Shown: piece by piece, positions 1-8,846 of the stretch
Numbering within the stretch: position 1 is the first letter of the stretch
Layout: every line of letters starts with the position of its first letter
Assembly: GCA_039029315.1 (NCBI GenBank)
Contig: JBCCGK010000061.1
Location: 5,499 to 69,498, forward strand
Source of the DNA: JBCCCJ01 sp039029315
GTDB lineage: Bacteria > Bacteroidota > Bacteroidia > J057
DNA length: 64,000 nt
Reading direction: 5' to 3'
The notes under the pieces: generated by a model
The model's database searches: none
Told to the model about the DNA's origin: nothing
What the model saw: only the letters and a program-made list of their open reading frames with translations
Made by a program: the position numbers and the translations under genes

Positions 1-642
1 GTGGAATCCGGCATGCAACGAATCAAGACCCAGAATGTACTTGGCCTCATCAAAGGATCAAAGGTTCCAGATTCTGTCCTCGTGATCAGTGCACATTATG
101 ATCACTTGGGCATGCTCTCTGAAGCAATTTTTCCGGGGGCAAATGACAATGCTTCCGGCACAACGATGTTGTTGTCCATGGCAGAATATTTCTCGAAAGA
201 CACACATCAACCACCCTATTCGCTTTTGTTTATTGCTTTTGGGGGAGAAGAAACAGGGCTGCTTGGTTCTCAATATTATGTAACCAGAGATCCTAAAATA
301 TCCTTATCTAGAATGAAATTTTTGCTCAATCTCGACCTGATGGGCAATGGCGTGGATGGCATCATGGCAGTGGGTGGAAAAGACTTCCCGGCTTTCTTCG
401 ATCAATTGGTGGAGGCAAATGAGGAATTATCTGCCGTTCCAAGAGTTCGCTCGCGAAAAAATGCGCCCAATAGCGATCATTTCTTCTTTCTAAAAAATGG
501 AGTTCCCGGATTTTTTATCTACACAGAAGGCGGCCCCAAGCATTATCATGACATCTATGACAATCCCACAACCATCGAGTTGTCCAGATATGTAGAAGTG
601 CGGGGGCTATTGATTCAGTTTTTGGAGAATCTCATGAAGTAG
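1..642 (+). CDS. M28 family zinc peptidase, C-terminal part
   Basis: This is the C-terminal 213 residues of an M28 (aminopeptidase Y/S-type) zinc exopeptidase; the 5' part lies before the window, so the GTG at position 1 is only the window edge. The visible catalytic core has the expected metal ligands in order: His in SAHYDHLG, Asp in GANDNASGT, the Glu pair in GGEETGLLGS, Asp in LNLDLMG, and a His near the end (KHYHDIYD, in place of the usual HTPxDT). These enzymes remove N-terminal residues from peptides and in Bacteroidota are usually exported, but the signal peptide is out of view. The gene converges on the multihaem cytochrome gene, with 29 bp between the stops. Family assignment is firm; substrate is unknown. 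Confidence 0.9.
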   Translation: MESGMQRIKTQNVLGLIKGSKVPDSVLVISAHYDHLGMLSEAIFPGANDNASGTTMLLSMAEYFSKDTHQPPYSLLFIAFGGEETGLLGSQYYVTRDPKISLSRMKFLLNLDLMGNGVDGIMAVGGKDFPAFFDQLVEANEELSAVPRVRSRKNAPNSDHFFFLKNGVPGFFIYTEGGPKHYHDIYDNPTTIELSRYVEVRGLLIQFLENLMK

Positions 643-671
643 AGAGCAAATCACTCCCCCTGCTGATTCGA

Positions 672-2654
672 TCATGGAGAAGCCTCTTCTACCATTTTTC
701 TTAATCCGTCGAGCCGGGCATAATTAGCATGTTTGTCTGATAGCTGATCCAAATATCTTCTTGCAAGAAGTCGATTAGCAGTCACCACTTGCAACAGCAC
801 CATGTTCTCCAGAGCTTGCCGGTCATCTGGTTCATAGGAGAGGGCACGCACCAAATACCTCTCAGCTTCCATGAATCGCCGTTGATTCATGGCCACAAAC
901 CCCAGATTGGTTAATATTCGATGATCAAAAGGCTTGGTTTGAAGAAGGTTGTCAAAAATAGTTCGGCCCACTTCCAGTGCTTCCCTATCACCTTGTCTTG
1001 CCCGAAGAAGATTTACTCCAGCTCTTAATCCAGCTTCTATATTGTCTGGTTGAGCTTGAAACAGTTGATCAAATGCAGCGTATGCCGCTTCAAATCTGTT
1101 CATGGCTTCCAAAATCTCCCCTTGGAGAAAGCGCGCAAATACATCTTCAGGAGAATTTGCCAATACAAGCTGAATGTGGTCTAAGGCTTGCGAATAGTTT
1201 GCCCGATAAAAAGCAATGCGTGCGGTCTCATAGCTGATTTCGCCAGAGAGCAAAGAATCTGCCTTGTCAAGATAGATGGGCTTCGCTTGCTGTCGCTCAT
1301 AGAACAACAACCAGGCCTTACCTTGAAGGCTAGGGGAGACAATAGAATCAGTGGCTGCTCGCAAATGTATATAATCAGCAATTTCTGCTACAGAAATGGA
1401 ATCCTGATGGGAAACGATTCTGATTTTGTGGTCGTGAAAACTCACATGCGGAATATCACTCGTCCCTCCCTTGGGCATGTGGCAACTGATACAATCTCCT
1501 TGCATCGATTGTTGTTCTACTGCTGATGCAGAACACAATTTTTCCTTATTGTCGTGATGGCAATGTTGGCATTGCCTGATATAGACAGACTGGTCTGTAA
1601 TATGGATGCTTTTGTGAGGATTGTGGCAAGTGGTACAGCTCAACTCGCCTTTGGAACCAACAAAACAGTTAGAAGCGCGAAGCCGTTCGGCATGAGAAGC
1701 AATTCCAAAAGCGTCTACATCAGCATCTTCTTGAATGAAGACCTGTCTTGATTCATTCAATCGCATTGCAGGTCGATAAGCAAGTGCCCGGTTCTCAAGT
1801 TCTACATTCACCCCTTGTAGATGGCACTGTTGGCATACATCAAACTGTTGGTCTATCGGTAGTTTGGCAGGATTGACAATAGAATAGTCGATTTCTTCTC
1901 CTACATCAATCAATTGTCCTTGCTGGATCAATCGAATATGGGCTTCTCCTGGTCCATGACATTTTTCGCAATCAATCCCAAGGGAGAGTTCGTGGTACCG
2001 ATTTTTACTGCCTTCTACGTAGTCGATCTTGCCTGTGTGGCAGGCCAAACATTCGACGCCAATTTCTCGGCTGAAGCGCGAATTTTTCACCTCATATCCT
2101 GGACTCAGGTCCCAAATTTGCCGCTCAACATACCAGGTAATGGGATGCTCATAGAGATAGCCTTGGCGCTCTAACAAATATGAGCGTGTTTGATTGCCTG
2201 AACCGACGACATAATCGACTTTTTCTTCTCGGAAGTATACCGTGTCCCTGCTTGCCAGACGAAATTCCTGAATGAACATTTGGTCGCCCTTCCACAAGGC
2301 TAGATAGTGAAAATCCTTTTGTGGATCATACACCACTTCATTCTCTCCAAATCGCTCAATTATCTGGTTTCGATCTGGTCGATACATGGATTTCCCCATC
2401 CCTGTTTCGATATAGGATTGATAGATTCGCTGATGGCAAGACTGGCAAGATTCAATCCCCGTATACTGATTATCGGGGTCCAGGCTCAGATAGCGATCGA
2501 GCTTGGTAGAACACTGCACCAAACTTGAGGCGATCAGGCAGGCAAGTACAATCGACCCTGAAAAGATCCATTTTGACTGCTTACCCCATCCGAACAAGCT
2601 CAATGATTCTTTCAGCCAATCGCTGTAGTCCGTGGATGTTGTTGTCATAGACAA
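672..2654 (-). CDS. Heptahaem c-type cytochrome with C-terminal TPR repeats
   Basis: The protein has seven CXXCH haem-attachment motifs (CQSCH, CLACH, CEKCH, CQQCH, CTTCH, CQHCH, CISCH) in roughly its first 400 residues, then a TPR-rich C-terminal third (about residues 470-650). A hydrophobic N-terminal segment ending in a Cys (SLVQCST) indicates export and perhaps a lipid anchor, so it should act as a periplasmic or outer-membrane electron-transfer protein. The ATG at 2654 would overlap the upstream gene by 74 bp. A TTG at 2603 (residue 18) reduces the overlap to 23 bp and leaves a better signal peptide, so the true start may be there. It lies directly after the three-module gene on the same strand and is probably co-transcribed with it. 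The redox partner is not evident. Confidence 0.9.
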   Translation of the reverse strand: MSMTTTSTDYSDWLKESLSLFGWGKQSKWIFSGSIVLACLIASSLVQCSTKLDRYLSLDPDNQYTGIESCQSCHQRIYQSYIETGMGKSMYRPDRNQIIERFGENEVVYDPQKDFHYLALWKGDQMFIQEFRLASRDTVYFREEKVDYVVGSGNQTRSYLLERQGYLYEHPITWYVERQIWDLSPGYEVKNSRFSREIGVECLACHTGKIDYVEGSKNRYHELSLGIDCEKCHGPGEAHIRLIQQGQLIDVGEEIDYSIVNPAKLPIDQQFDVCQQCHLQGVNVELENRALAYRPAMRLNESRQVFIQEDADVDAFGIASHAERLRASNCFVGSKGELSCTTCHNPHKSIHITDQSVYIRQCQHCHHDNKEKLCSASAVEQQSMQGDCISCHMPKGGTSDIPHVSFHDHKIRIVSHQDSISVAEIADYIHLRAATDSIVSPSLQGKAWLLFYERQQAKPIYLDKADSLLSGEISYETARIAFYRANYSQALDHIQLVLANSPEDVFARFLQGEILEAMNRFEAAYAAFDQLFQAQPDNIEAGLRAGVNLLRARQGDREALEVGRTIFDNLLQTKPFDHRILTNLGFVAMNQRRFMEAERYLVRALSYEPDDRQALENMVLLQVVTANRLLARRYLDQLSDKHANYARLDGLRKMVEEASP

Positions 2655-4380
2655 TATGAGGGAAACGCCGAAAATCTCCGGGTAGGTCTCTTGGATGCTG
2701 TGTAATTAGAATGACTTTTTTTCCAAGTGTATGTGCGATCCCGATTTTGTAGAACACATCAGGATGCTTATAGGTCAAATCTGCAATGACCAACTCAACA
2801 GTATTCAAATTACTCCAGTTGGTTTCCAATACCTCTTTGCTATATAATGCTTCTGCCCGCGTGCTATTCCATCCAATCGTCTTCAAAGTCTGCTGGATAT
2901 GAACCCATAGCGTCTCGGACCAATAGGCTTCTAATGGCATGGTGACCAATGCGGTTCCTTTTTTTATCTTAAACTCTCTTCCTGTGAAGACTGGCGTAAC
3001 AGGATGTTGGGCTACAGTAGTTGCGGGAGTTTTGCTGGTTTCCTTTTCTGCAAGAGGTTTTGCTCCTCTATAGGCCCTCAATTGCAATTGTTCCCATATC
3101 ACTGCACGAATCAACCGATGGGTGTCCTCATCTCCCCACATCATGCTCAAACTCCCATATGGTTGGTGCCCAGGTGCCTCAAACTGAAACATCAAACTGA
3201 AGGTCCGTCCTGTCAGGGAGTGATTGACACCAAATAGCAGAAAACTTACTTGTCCTTTGTGTTGCCGAAACACCGCTTGTAATTGGCGAAGATCAAGAGA
3301 AGGATAGGTTTCGCCTCGCAAGGTAGAGAGGAAAGCGGTAGGGGATTCTTTTTGAAGATATTTGGTCGAAATCGCACTGACCAGCTTTGTCACACGTTCC
3401 AGAGCAAAAGTTTCCTGATCAAAGCGGAACATTTCATGAATCATGGAATTGTTTCCAGAGGAAGAAATGAATGACTTTGCATGCTCCAATGCTGACCGGA
3501 TTTCATTCTGGATCTCTTTTGTTCTGGTAGCAGTAATTTCAACTTCCGCATTGAGGTGGCGCGCCATCGATCCAAATGCCAACATGATGTCTACCAATTC
3601 TCCTTGTGGCGTCGCAGCATCCATGAACAACTTCAGGACCAATGCTCTGCGTTTTTTGAAAAACCGCAACAAGCCTTTCAGGCCAATATTGGAGTAAGAT
3701 TGTCCATCCGTGGTAATCAGTCGAATATTGTAAGGCGCTCCATTCAGATATTTTTTGCTAATTCTCTGAAGAATTTCAACCAGTTTTTCGGCGGTAATTT
3801 TATCATCGAAGTGGAACTTGTCCCGAATAGTCGTAATTGACTTTCGTTTGGTTTGGGCTCGTTTCTTCTCCTGATTTGCTTGCTTGATTCTGCGCGCAAT
3901 TTCAGCAGCCTCTCTTGCTTTTTTTTCCTCTTCCTCTTTCTTCTTCAGGTCTATTAACTCCCGAAGCAACACCCCTATGGCTTCATCTCGTAGAATCTCT
4001 GATTCTTCCTTGGCTTTCCAGACTCCCAACAACATTTGGCTGATCTGATCATTCTCGTATCGGCTGTTGGTCACAATCACATACTGCCCTTCTCCAGCTC
4101 CGCCCTGTTTGGGAAATCGAACATTGATATTCACACTTCGTCCGTCCGGTCCACTGCAAGAAGTTGCCATGGTCCGAATACTCTGCCGAAAAGACCGATA
4201 GGTTTCTTTCAGTTCGTTATATTCTAATCCATAAAAACTCTCCCGATTGTGGGTCGTAACATAGGAACTGAATTCAGCGCTACCCATATAATGGGTCGCA
4301 ACCAATTGAGTCCGACGCAAGAAGTCATCAATAGCTGGAAAGGCGAATCGCCCATACAAAGGAGGAACCTGTTTTGTCAT
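2581..4380 (-). CDS. Unrecognised three-module protein with deoxyribosyltransferase/TIR-like C-terminus
   Basis: I do not recognise the whole protein. The ATG at 4380 (MTKQVPPLYG) gives 599 residues; an upstream ATG at 4605 would add 75 residues of noncoding-looking sequence. A highly charged Lys/Glu coiled coil spans about 140-180. Residues 186-295 and 317-425 are clearly related to each other (both FxFD, then an IS-KYL helix, a T-x-G-x-Y turn and an LxxF strand), and 1-118 may be a third, diverged copy. Residues 470-599 resemble nucleoside 2-deoxyribosyltransferase or TIR-like nucleotide-binding domains (VIADLTYKHPDVFYKIGIAH, then GKKVILITQ). The Glu usual in the YELG position is Lys here (YKIG, 544-547), so catalysis is doubtful. 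There is no signal peptide, so it is probably cytoplasmic. It could be a sensor or signalling protein. Confidence 0.8.
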   Translation of the reverse strand: MTKQVPPLYGRFAFPAIDDFLRRTQLVATHYMGSAEFSSYVTTHNRESFYGLEYNELKETYRSFRQSIRTMATSCSGPDGRSVNINVRFPKQGGAGEGQYVIVTNSRYENDQISQMLLGVWKAKEESEILRDEAIGVLLRELIDLKKKEEEEKKAREAAEIARRIKQANQEKKRAQTKRKSITTIRDKFHFDDKITAEKLVEILQRISKKYLNGAPYNIRLITTDGQSYSNIGLKGLLRFFKKRRALVLKLFMDAATPQGELVDIMLAFGSMARHLNAEVEITATRTKEIQNEIRSALEHAKSFISSSGNNSMIHEMFRFDQETFALERVTKLVSAISTKYLQKESPTAFLSTLRGETYPSLDLRQLQAVFRQHKGQVSFLLFGVNHSLTGRTFSLMFQFEAPGHQPYGSLSMMWGDEDTHRLIRAVIWEQLQLRAYRGAKPLAEKETSKTPATTVAQHPVTPVFTGREFKIKKGTALVTMPLEAYWSETLWVHIQQTLKTIGWNSTRAEALYSKEVLETNWSNLNTVELVIADLTYKHPDVFYKIGIAHTLGKKVILITQHPRDLPGDFRRFPHIVYDNNIHGLQRLAERIIELVRMG

Positions 4381-4770
4381 AAATTTCCACGATTGCAGAA
4401 ATACTATACGAAGATAGGGATTTTTCCCTTTCTCTTTTACTGTGTACACGACAAATGTCACTTTTACAATCCTTAGCAACAGATTGCAATCGCTATGGAT
4501 TGCAGGACTATAAGTTTTGCCGGTAGTGCAATGCATGTAAGGCCGCTGTAGGCAGCTAGCAATGATTGGCAGACCATTGTTAGCTGGGATGTGATCGAAG
4601 AACATACCTTCCGATCTGCGATAGTGTCAATAAGAGAGATGGTCTGCCGATCATCTCTACAAAAAATCTGGCTGCAGATTAACCTTACATTTGATCCTCT
4701 ACCGTTTTGCCTTATATCAATTTTCCTTCATCCCATTTCTTCCCTGAAAATTGCTTGTATATTTGATCAT
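4381..4770. other. Intergenic region with inverted repeats
   Basis: This 390-bp divergent intergenic region has no convincing gene. It holds a perfect 10-bp inverted repeat GGCAGACCAT (4568-4577) / ATGGTCTGCC (4639-4648), a nested 7-bp hairpin AGAGATG/CATCTCT that uses the right arm (4634-4657), and a hairpin TGCAATC/GATTGCA (4485-4504). It must contain the promoters of the two flanking divergent genes, but I cannot place them. Confidence 0.5.
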
Positions 4771-5310
4771 ATGAACTTGCCAGCTACTTCCAAAATTGTT
4801 CCATTTCAGTCGGCAGACCTGCAAGAATTAGCAGAACTGTCCAGAAAGACTTTCCAACAAGGATTTGGACATTGGTACGACCCAAGCATACTTGCCTCCT
4901 ATTTGCAGGATTCTTTCTCTATTCCGCAACTTCAGACAGAAATTCAGGATTCATCTAGTCGATTTTGGGGTGTCAAAGTCGATTCTGGTTGGATCGCTTA
5001 TGCCAAACTTCGAAGCAGCAAAATTCCCCCTGAATTGGCGGGTCAAAAAGTGATTGAGCTTCAGCGCATGTATGTTCTTCAAGCCTATTGGGGAAAAGGG
5101 GTTGCACATATCCTGATGAATCACTGTATAGAGTTTGCCCAGAAAGAATCCTTTTCTCATTTGTGGTTGGGCGTCTGGGAGGACAATGATCGGGCGATTC
5201 GTTTTTATGAAAAATATGGTTTCTCTCAGATTGGCAAGCAACAATTCAAGGTATCCGCATCGCTGATAGAAGAAGATTGGGTTATGGCAAAACAACTTAG
5301 CAACACATGA
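4771..5310 (+). CDS. GNAT family N-acetyltransferase
   Basis: This is a 179-residue GCN5-related acetyltransferase. The acetyl-CoA binding motif A is clear (MYVLQAYWGKGVAHILM), followed by the conserved LGVWEDNDRAIRFYEKYGF block. I chose the ATG at 4771 (MNLPATSKIV) because it starts the fold directly; upstream codons would add low-quality sequence. The stop overlaps the next start by 4 bp (ATGA), so it is translationally coupled to the HsdR_N-type gene. The family transfers acetyl groups to amines of proteins, amino acids or antibiotics; nothing here identifies the acceptor. Confidence 0.9.
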   Translation: MNLPATSKIVPFQSADLQELAELSRKTFQQGFGHWYDPSILASYLQDSFSIPQLQTEIQDSSSRFWGVKVDSGWIAYAKLRSSKIPPELAGQKVIELQRMYVLQAYWGKGVAHILMNHCIEFAQKESFSHLWLGVWEDNDRAIRFYEKYGFSQIGKQQFKVSASLIEEDWVMAKQLSNT

Positions 5311-5744
5311 ACCTGATCTTTCCAGAGTATCCGCTTCGTATCGAACATCGTGAAGGCAAGCCGCATATTTGGGGGTTGGTCAGAAAAAAATGGCTCGTCC
5401 TCCAAAAAGAAGAATATGTGCGACAATTGCTCATCTGCTATTTGGTGGAAGAAAGAGGATTGTCTCTCGGTCGGATGAGCGTCGAAAAAGAAATCCGATA
5501 TCAAGGAATGAAACGCCGATTCGATCTGGTGGTCTATGATCAACATGGCACTCCCTGGATGTTGTGTGAATGTAAAGCACCGGGTATTCTCATCAATCAA
5601 GGCGTCCTGCACCAAATCGCCCGATACAATTCTATTTTACAGACACCTTATTTGCTCGTAACCAATGGAGAAGGCTTATGGATTTTTGGAAGAAATGAAG
5701 AAGGCACCTATATCCTGGAAGAATCTATTCCCAACTCCCCTTGA
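5307..5744 (+). CDS. Stand-alone HsdR N-terminal-type nuclease domain protein
   Basis: This 145-residue protein matches the type I restriction enzyme R N-terminal family (HSDR_N_2), a PD-(D/E)XK-like nuclease fold. The putative catalytic residues are visible as RFDLVVYD followed by CECKAP (Asp ... Glu-x-Lys), and a conserved QxxxY block follows (HQIARYNSILQTPYLLVTNGE). There is no helicase, specificity or methylase gene nearby, so it is not a restriction system. Small proteins of this kind are widespread as single genes in Bacteroidota and their role is not settled. It overlaps the GNAT gene by 4 bp and converges on sbcC with a 20-bp tail overlap. Confidence 0.85.
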   Translation: MNLIFPEYPLRIEHREGKPHIWGLVRKKWLVLQKEEYVRQLLICYLVEERGLSLGRMSVEKEIRYQGMKRRFDLVVYDQHGTPWMLCECKAPGILINQGVLHQIARYNSILQTPYLLVTNGEGLWIFGRNEEGTYILEESIPNSP

Positions 5745-8700
5745 CCATACTTCCGAGTTCAACATCATTGCGAATGTGCAAAAAGGCACTAATCTCTTGT
5801 TGCAATTCCTCTACATGAGAAATAATCCCTACAATTCTGTTTTCCTGTCGGAGAGATTTCAGGGTCTGGAAAATGATTTGCAAGGAGGCTTTGTCCTGTG
5901 AGCCAAATCCTTCATCCAGGAAAAAGAAGTTTTGTTTGTTTTTGGCTTGCTGCTGCACTTGATCTGCCAAAGCCAGGGCCAGGGACAGAGCTGCCTGAAA
6001 GGTCTGTCCGCCAGAGAGGGTCTTCACTGATCGTGTCTGTCCATTGTTGAGGTAGTCGCGCACCAAAAAAGAATTCGATTCCGTTGTCTCTAAACTCAAG
6101 GAACCCCTTGTCAGCTTCATGAAGCGATCATTGGCTGCTCTACACAGATTCTGGAGATACATGGTAGAGACAAAATTGACAAATCCACTTTTGTGAAACA
6201 TTCGTTTCAGAACAAGTAGATTATCTTTTCGTAGCTGCAGGTTTGCCAGTTTTTTTTCCTGCTGTTGTTTGAATGAAAGGTCCTTTTGGAGTCGTTCCTG
6301 TTCTTTTTGCAGACTGCCAACCTCCACCATCATGGTCGATTTTTCCTCCTTTTGTTTCTGAATCTGATGCTGAATATCTAAAAATGCTTCCTTTGAAAAG
6401 TGTTTCCCTTTGACTTTTTCCTGCAGAGCAAGCAACTGTGTCTGTGCAGCATGTCTGTTTTGTGCAAATTCTCGAATGGCCGTTTTCTCTTTGTCCAGAT
6501 CCAGCTGCAAGGTCAATAGTTGCTCAACTTCCTCCAGACGTTGGAATCTGCTTTCCGATAATCCTCGATCTATTTCCAGATTTTTTTGAGCCAATTGGGT
6601 TTGGACAGACCTGCCCTGTTCATCGAGTCCTTTGATTTCTCCCAGAAGCGTATCCTTTCTGGATCTCAATTGGTTGATCTGGGTTTCAACAGCATGATAA
6701 CTTTCTTCTACGCGTTTAGAATTCTGATCATACTCCAGTGCCAATTCTTCAATGGAAGCATCCAGATCTACTTTTCGGGCTTCATAGGAAATGTATTGCA
6801 AGCTTTTTTTTCCGACTTGAAGGGCAATTTCTTCTTGCTGATAGTCTTGATTGATTTTCTCTAATCCCTTCTGCCAGACAGCCAAGGTCTGATCCTTATT
6901 GTCAATTGTGGCCAATAGAGCATCTCGCTGTAGATTGATCTCTTTGATCAGGATATCCGTCTGATTGATTTTTTCCAGTTGCTCATTGATATAGTCTTCT
7001 GTCATTTCTTCCCCCCAGGTAAAGGTGCTTCTTTGTTGATCCAGATCCCTTTGTAAGCCCTGAATTCGCTGTTGTCGTTCTATTCCCTCTTGAGCGAGTT
7101 GTGTTTCCTGCCCATGAATAGCATCCAGTTGTGCCTGTGACGCTTGCAATTGCTTCAGCTTGGCCTCTTGGGTCTTGATCTGTTGCTTGAGAATTGCCTC
7201 TTGATCATCAGCAAAATCGTTGTGAAAAGGCATGGGATGCTCAGTGGAGCCACATAATGGACAAGGGCTTCCTTCTTCCAATTGGTCAATCAATTCTCCG
7301 ATTTTCTTGTCGGCAAGCATTTTTTCCAAGGAGAGTCGATCCTGTTCGAGGGCTTTCTGCTCAGACTCCCACCGACTATTCAGCAACTCAAGCAATTGTG
7401 GAGTTGGGAGTGCATATTGTGCCTGACTTATTGATGCTTTGCTCAGGATTTGGTACTTGGATCTTTGGAGGCCTTCTTTCTTACTATCAAATTGCAGCAA
7501 ATCTTTCTCTGCTTCGGATAGCAACTGTTGCAACTGCTGAATTTTTTGGTGCCAATCTCTGATAGGCATCAACTCCTTGATCTCTGGCCGACTGTTGCGC
7601 AACTCCTTGAGTTCATGTTCGCGATTCGTCTGCTCTTGCTTATGAACAATGATTTCTTGTTTGAGTCTTGCAATTTTGTCCGTTCCATCTGAAATCCGTT
7701 TGCTTAGGGCCTGTACATTTTCCTCTACCTTTTTCAAGGAAATAACAGTCCTCAACTCCTCAGCCTTTTGGCTCCATTGCTCCCGATTCTGAAACTCTTC
7801 GGATACTTTTTGAAAATTTAATTCGACCCGCTGAAGTTCCCTCAGGACTTTGGCTTGGCTATCCTTTTTCTGCTCTATCTGTCGCTGATTGAGTCGATGA
7901 TCATTCAGCAACTCTTTTTTTCGATCAAGAAGAGGTTTGAAAGTCAGCAAACATTGTTCATATGCTTCCAATTGTTCTTCTCGTTTTTTCATCTCTTCAG
8001 CCTGGAGGTTCAGCCTTGCTACCTCCTGCTTACTTTGGTCCAATTCTTCAAACAAAAGTCGCAGTTGATCCTGTTGCTGAAACATTCGTTCCGATTCTTT
8101 CAGGCTTTTTTCCAATTGAGCCAAATTCTGTCTGGCAGCCAAGACTTCCTCTTGCTTTTCCTGGACCTTCTCTGCATCCAATTCCCCAAACTGTGCAATC
8201 AGGGACGCTGTCTGTGCCATTTCTGTATTGACCCCTTGCTCGAGCACAAGGGTCTTGCGATACAGCTCGAACCTTTCCAGATGGAAGATTTCGCGCATCA
8301 TCCTGGTCCGTTCAGTATCTGTGAGTTGGAGAAATTCCTGAAATTTTCCTTGAGGAACGATGATCGTCCTTCGAAAATTTTCATAACTCAATCCCAATAC
8401 AGATTCAGCATTTTCTTCAATCGGGACGGGAACACCATTTTCTATTTTGTAAGCAGTCCGTTCCAGTGTTCTGACATCTTCAAACCTTTTTGAGTTTCTT
8501 CTCCCATTCACTGAGAATAGATATTCTTCTTCCTCGACCTCAAATCGAAATTCAATCAACAAACGATCAGAACGAAGGTTCATCATGTTGTAGCCGCGAT
8601 TGTCTCGTTGATTGAGCCGATCTGACTGTCCATAAAGGGCGTAGGTGATCGCCTCCAAAATACTGGATTTGCCACTCCCTGTTGATCCAAATATTCCAAA

Positions 8701-8790
8701 AAGCTGTGCCTGTGTCAGTTTGCCAAAATCTATCTCCTGCCGGGTTTGGTAGGAATACAAGCCTTCTATGCTGAGGTGGAGAGGAATCAT
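5725..8790 (-). CDS. sbcC: Exonuclease SbcCD, ATPase subunit
   Basis: SbcC is the SMC-like ATPase of the SbcCD (Mre11-Rad50 type) nuclease, which opens hairpins and trims blocked DNA ends. The 1021-residue protein has the Walker A motif GSTGSGKS at 35-42, a long coiled coil broken by the zinc hook CPLC at 510-513, and the C-terminal ABC signature LSGGQ (from about 925) with Walker B FFFLDEGFGSQD (about 955-963). It is downstream of sbcD in the same operon with a 56-bp gap. Cleavage of long palindromes is the classic SbcCD activity, which is notable because the same window carries 167-169-bp palindromic elements. Confidence 0.97.
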   Translation of the reverse strand: MIPLHLSIEGLYSYQTRQEIDFGKLTQAQLFGIFGSTGSGKSSILEAITYALYGQSDRLNQRDNRGYNMMNLRSDRLLIEFRFEVEEEEYLFSVNGRRNSKRFEDVRTLERTAYKIENGVPVPIEENAESVLGLSYENFRRTIIVPQGKFQEFLQLTDTERTRMMREIFHLERFELYRKTLVLEQGVNTEMAQTASLIAQFGELDAEKVQEKQEEVLAARQNLAQLEKSLKESERMFQQQDQLRLLFEELDQSKQEVARLNLQAEEMKKREEQLEAYEQCLLTFKPLLDRKKELLNDHRLNQRQIEQKKDSQAKVLRELQRVELNFQKVSEEFQNREQWSQKAEELRTVISLKKVEENVQALSKRISDGTDKIARLKQEIIVHKQEQTNREHELKELRNSRPEIKELMPIRDWHQKIQQLQQLLSEAEKDLLQFDSKKEGLQRSKYQILSKASISQAQYALPTPQLLELLNSRWESEQKALEQDRLSLEKMLADKKIGELIDQLEEGSPCPLCGSTEHPMPFHNDFADDQEAILKQQIKTQEAKLKQLQASQAQLDAIHGQETQLAQEGIERQQRIQGLQRDLDQQRSTFTWGEEMTEDYINEQLEKINQTDILIKEINLQRDALLATIDNKDQTLAVWQKGLEKINQDYQQEEIALQVGKKSLQYISYEARKVDLDASIEELALEYDQNSKRVEESYHAVETQINQLRSRKDTLLGEIKGLDEQGRSVQTQLAQKNLEIDRGLSESRFQRLEEVEQLLTLQLDLDKEKTAIREFAQNRHAAQTQLLALQEKVKGKHFSKEAFLDIQHQIQKQKEEKSTMMVEVGSLQKEQERLQKDLSFKQQQEKKLANLQLRKDNLLVLKRMFHKSGFVNFVSTMYLQNLCRAANDRFMKLTRGSLSLETTESNSFLVRDYLNNGQTRSVKTLSGGQTFQAALSLALALADQVQQQAKNKQNFFFLDEGFGSQDKASLQIIFQTLKSLRQENRIVGIISHVEELQQEISAFLHIRNDVELGSMVKGSWE

Positions 8791-8846
8791 GGGGCAATTG
8801 TGAGTGATGGAAAACGGGATATCAAGGTCCGAAGGAGTGGGAATGG

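Noticed and set aside
440..455. TTCGC-TC-GCGAA in the M28 gene as a copy of the dispersed palindrome
   Set aside because: The spacer and overall length differ and only the TTCGC/GCGAA core is shared; it is more likely to be chance.
5307..5744. Type I restriction-modification system
   Set aside because: Only an HsdR N-terminal-like domain exists; no helicase, HsdM or HsdS is nearby.
7593..7604. GTTGCGCAAC palindrome in sbcC as another dispersed-palindrome copy
   Set aside because: It lacks the TTCGCA...TGCGAA core and is a single short palindrome expected by chance.
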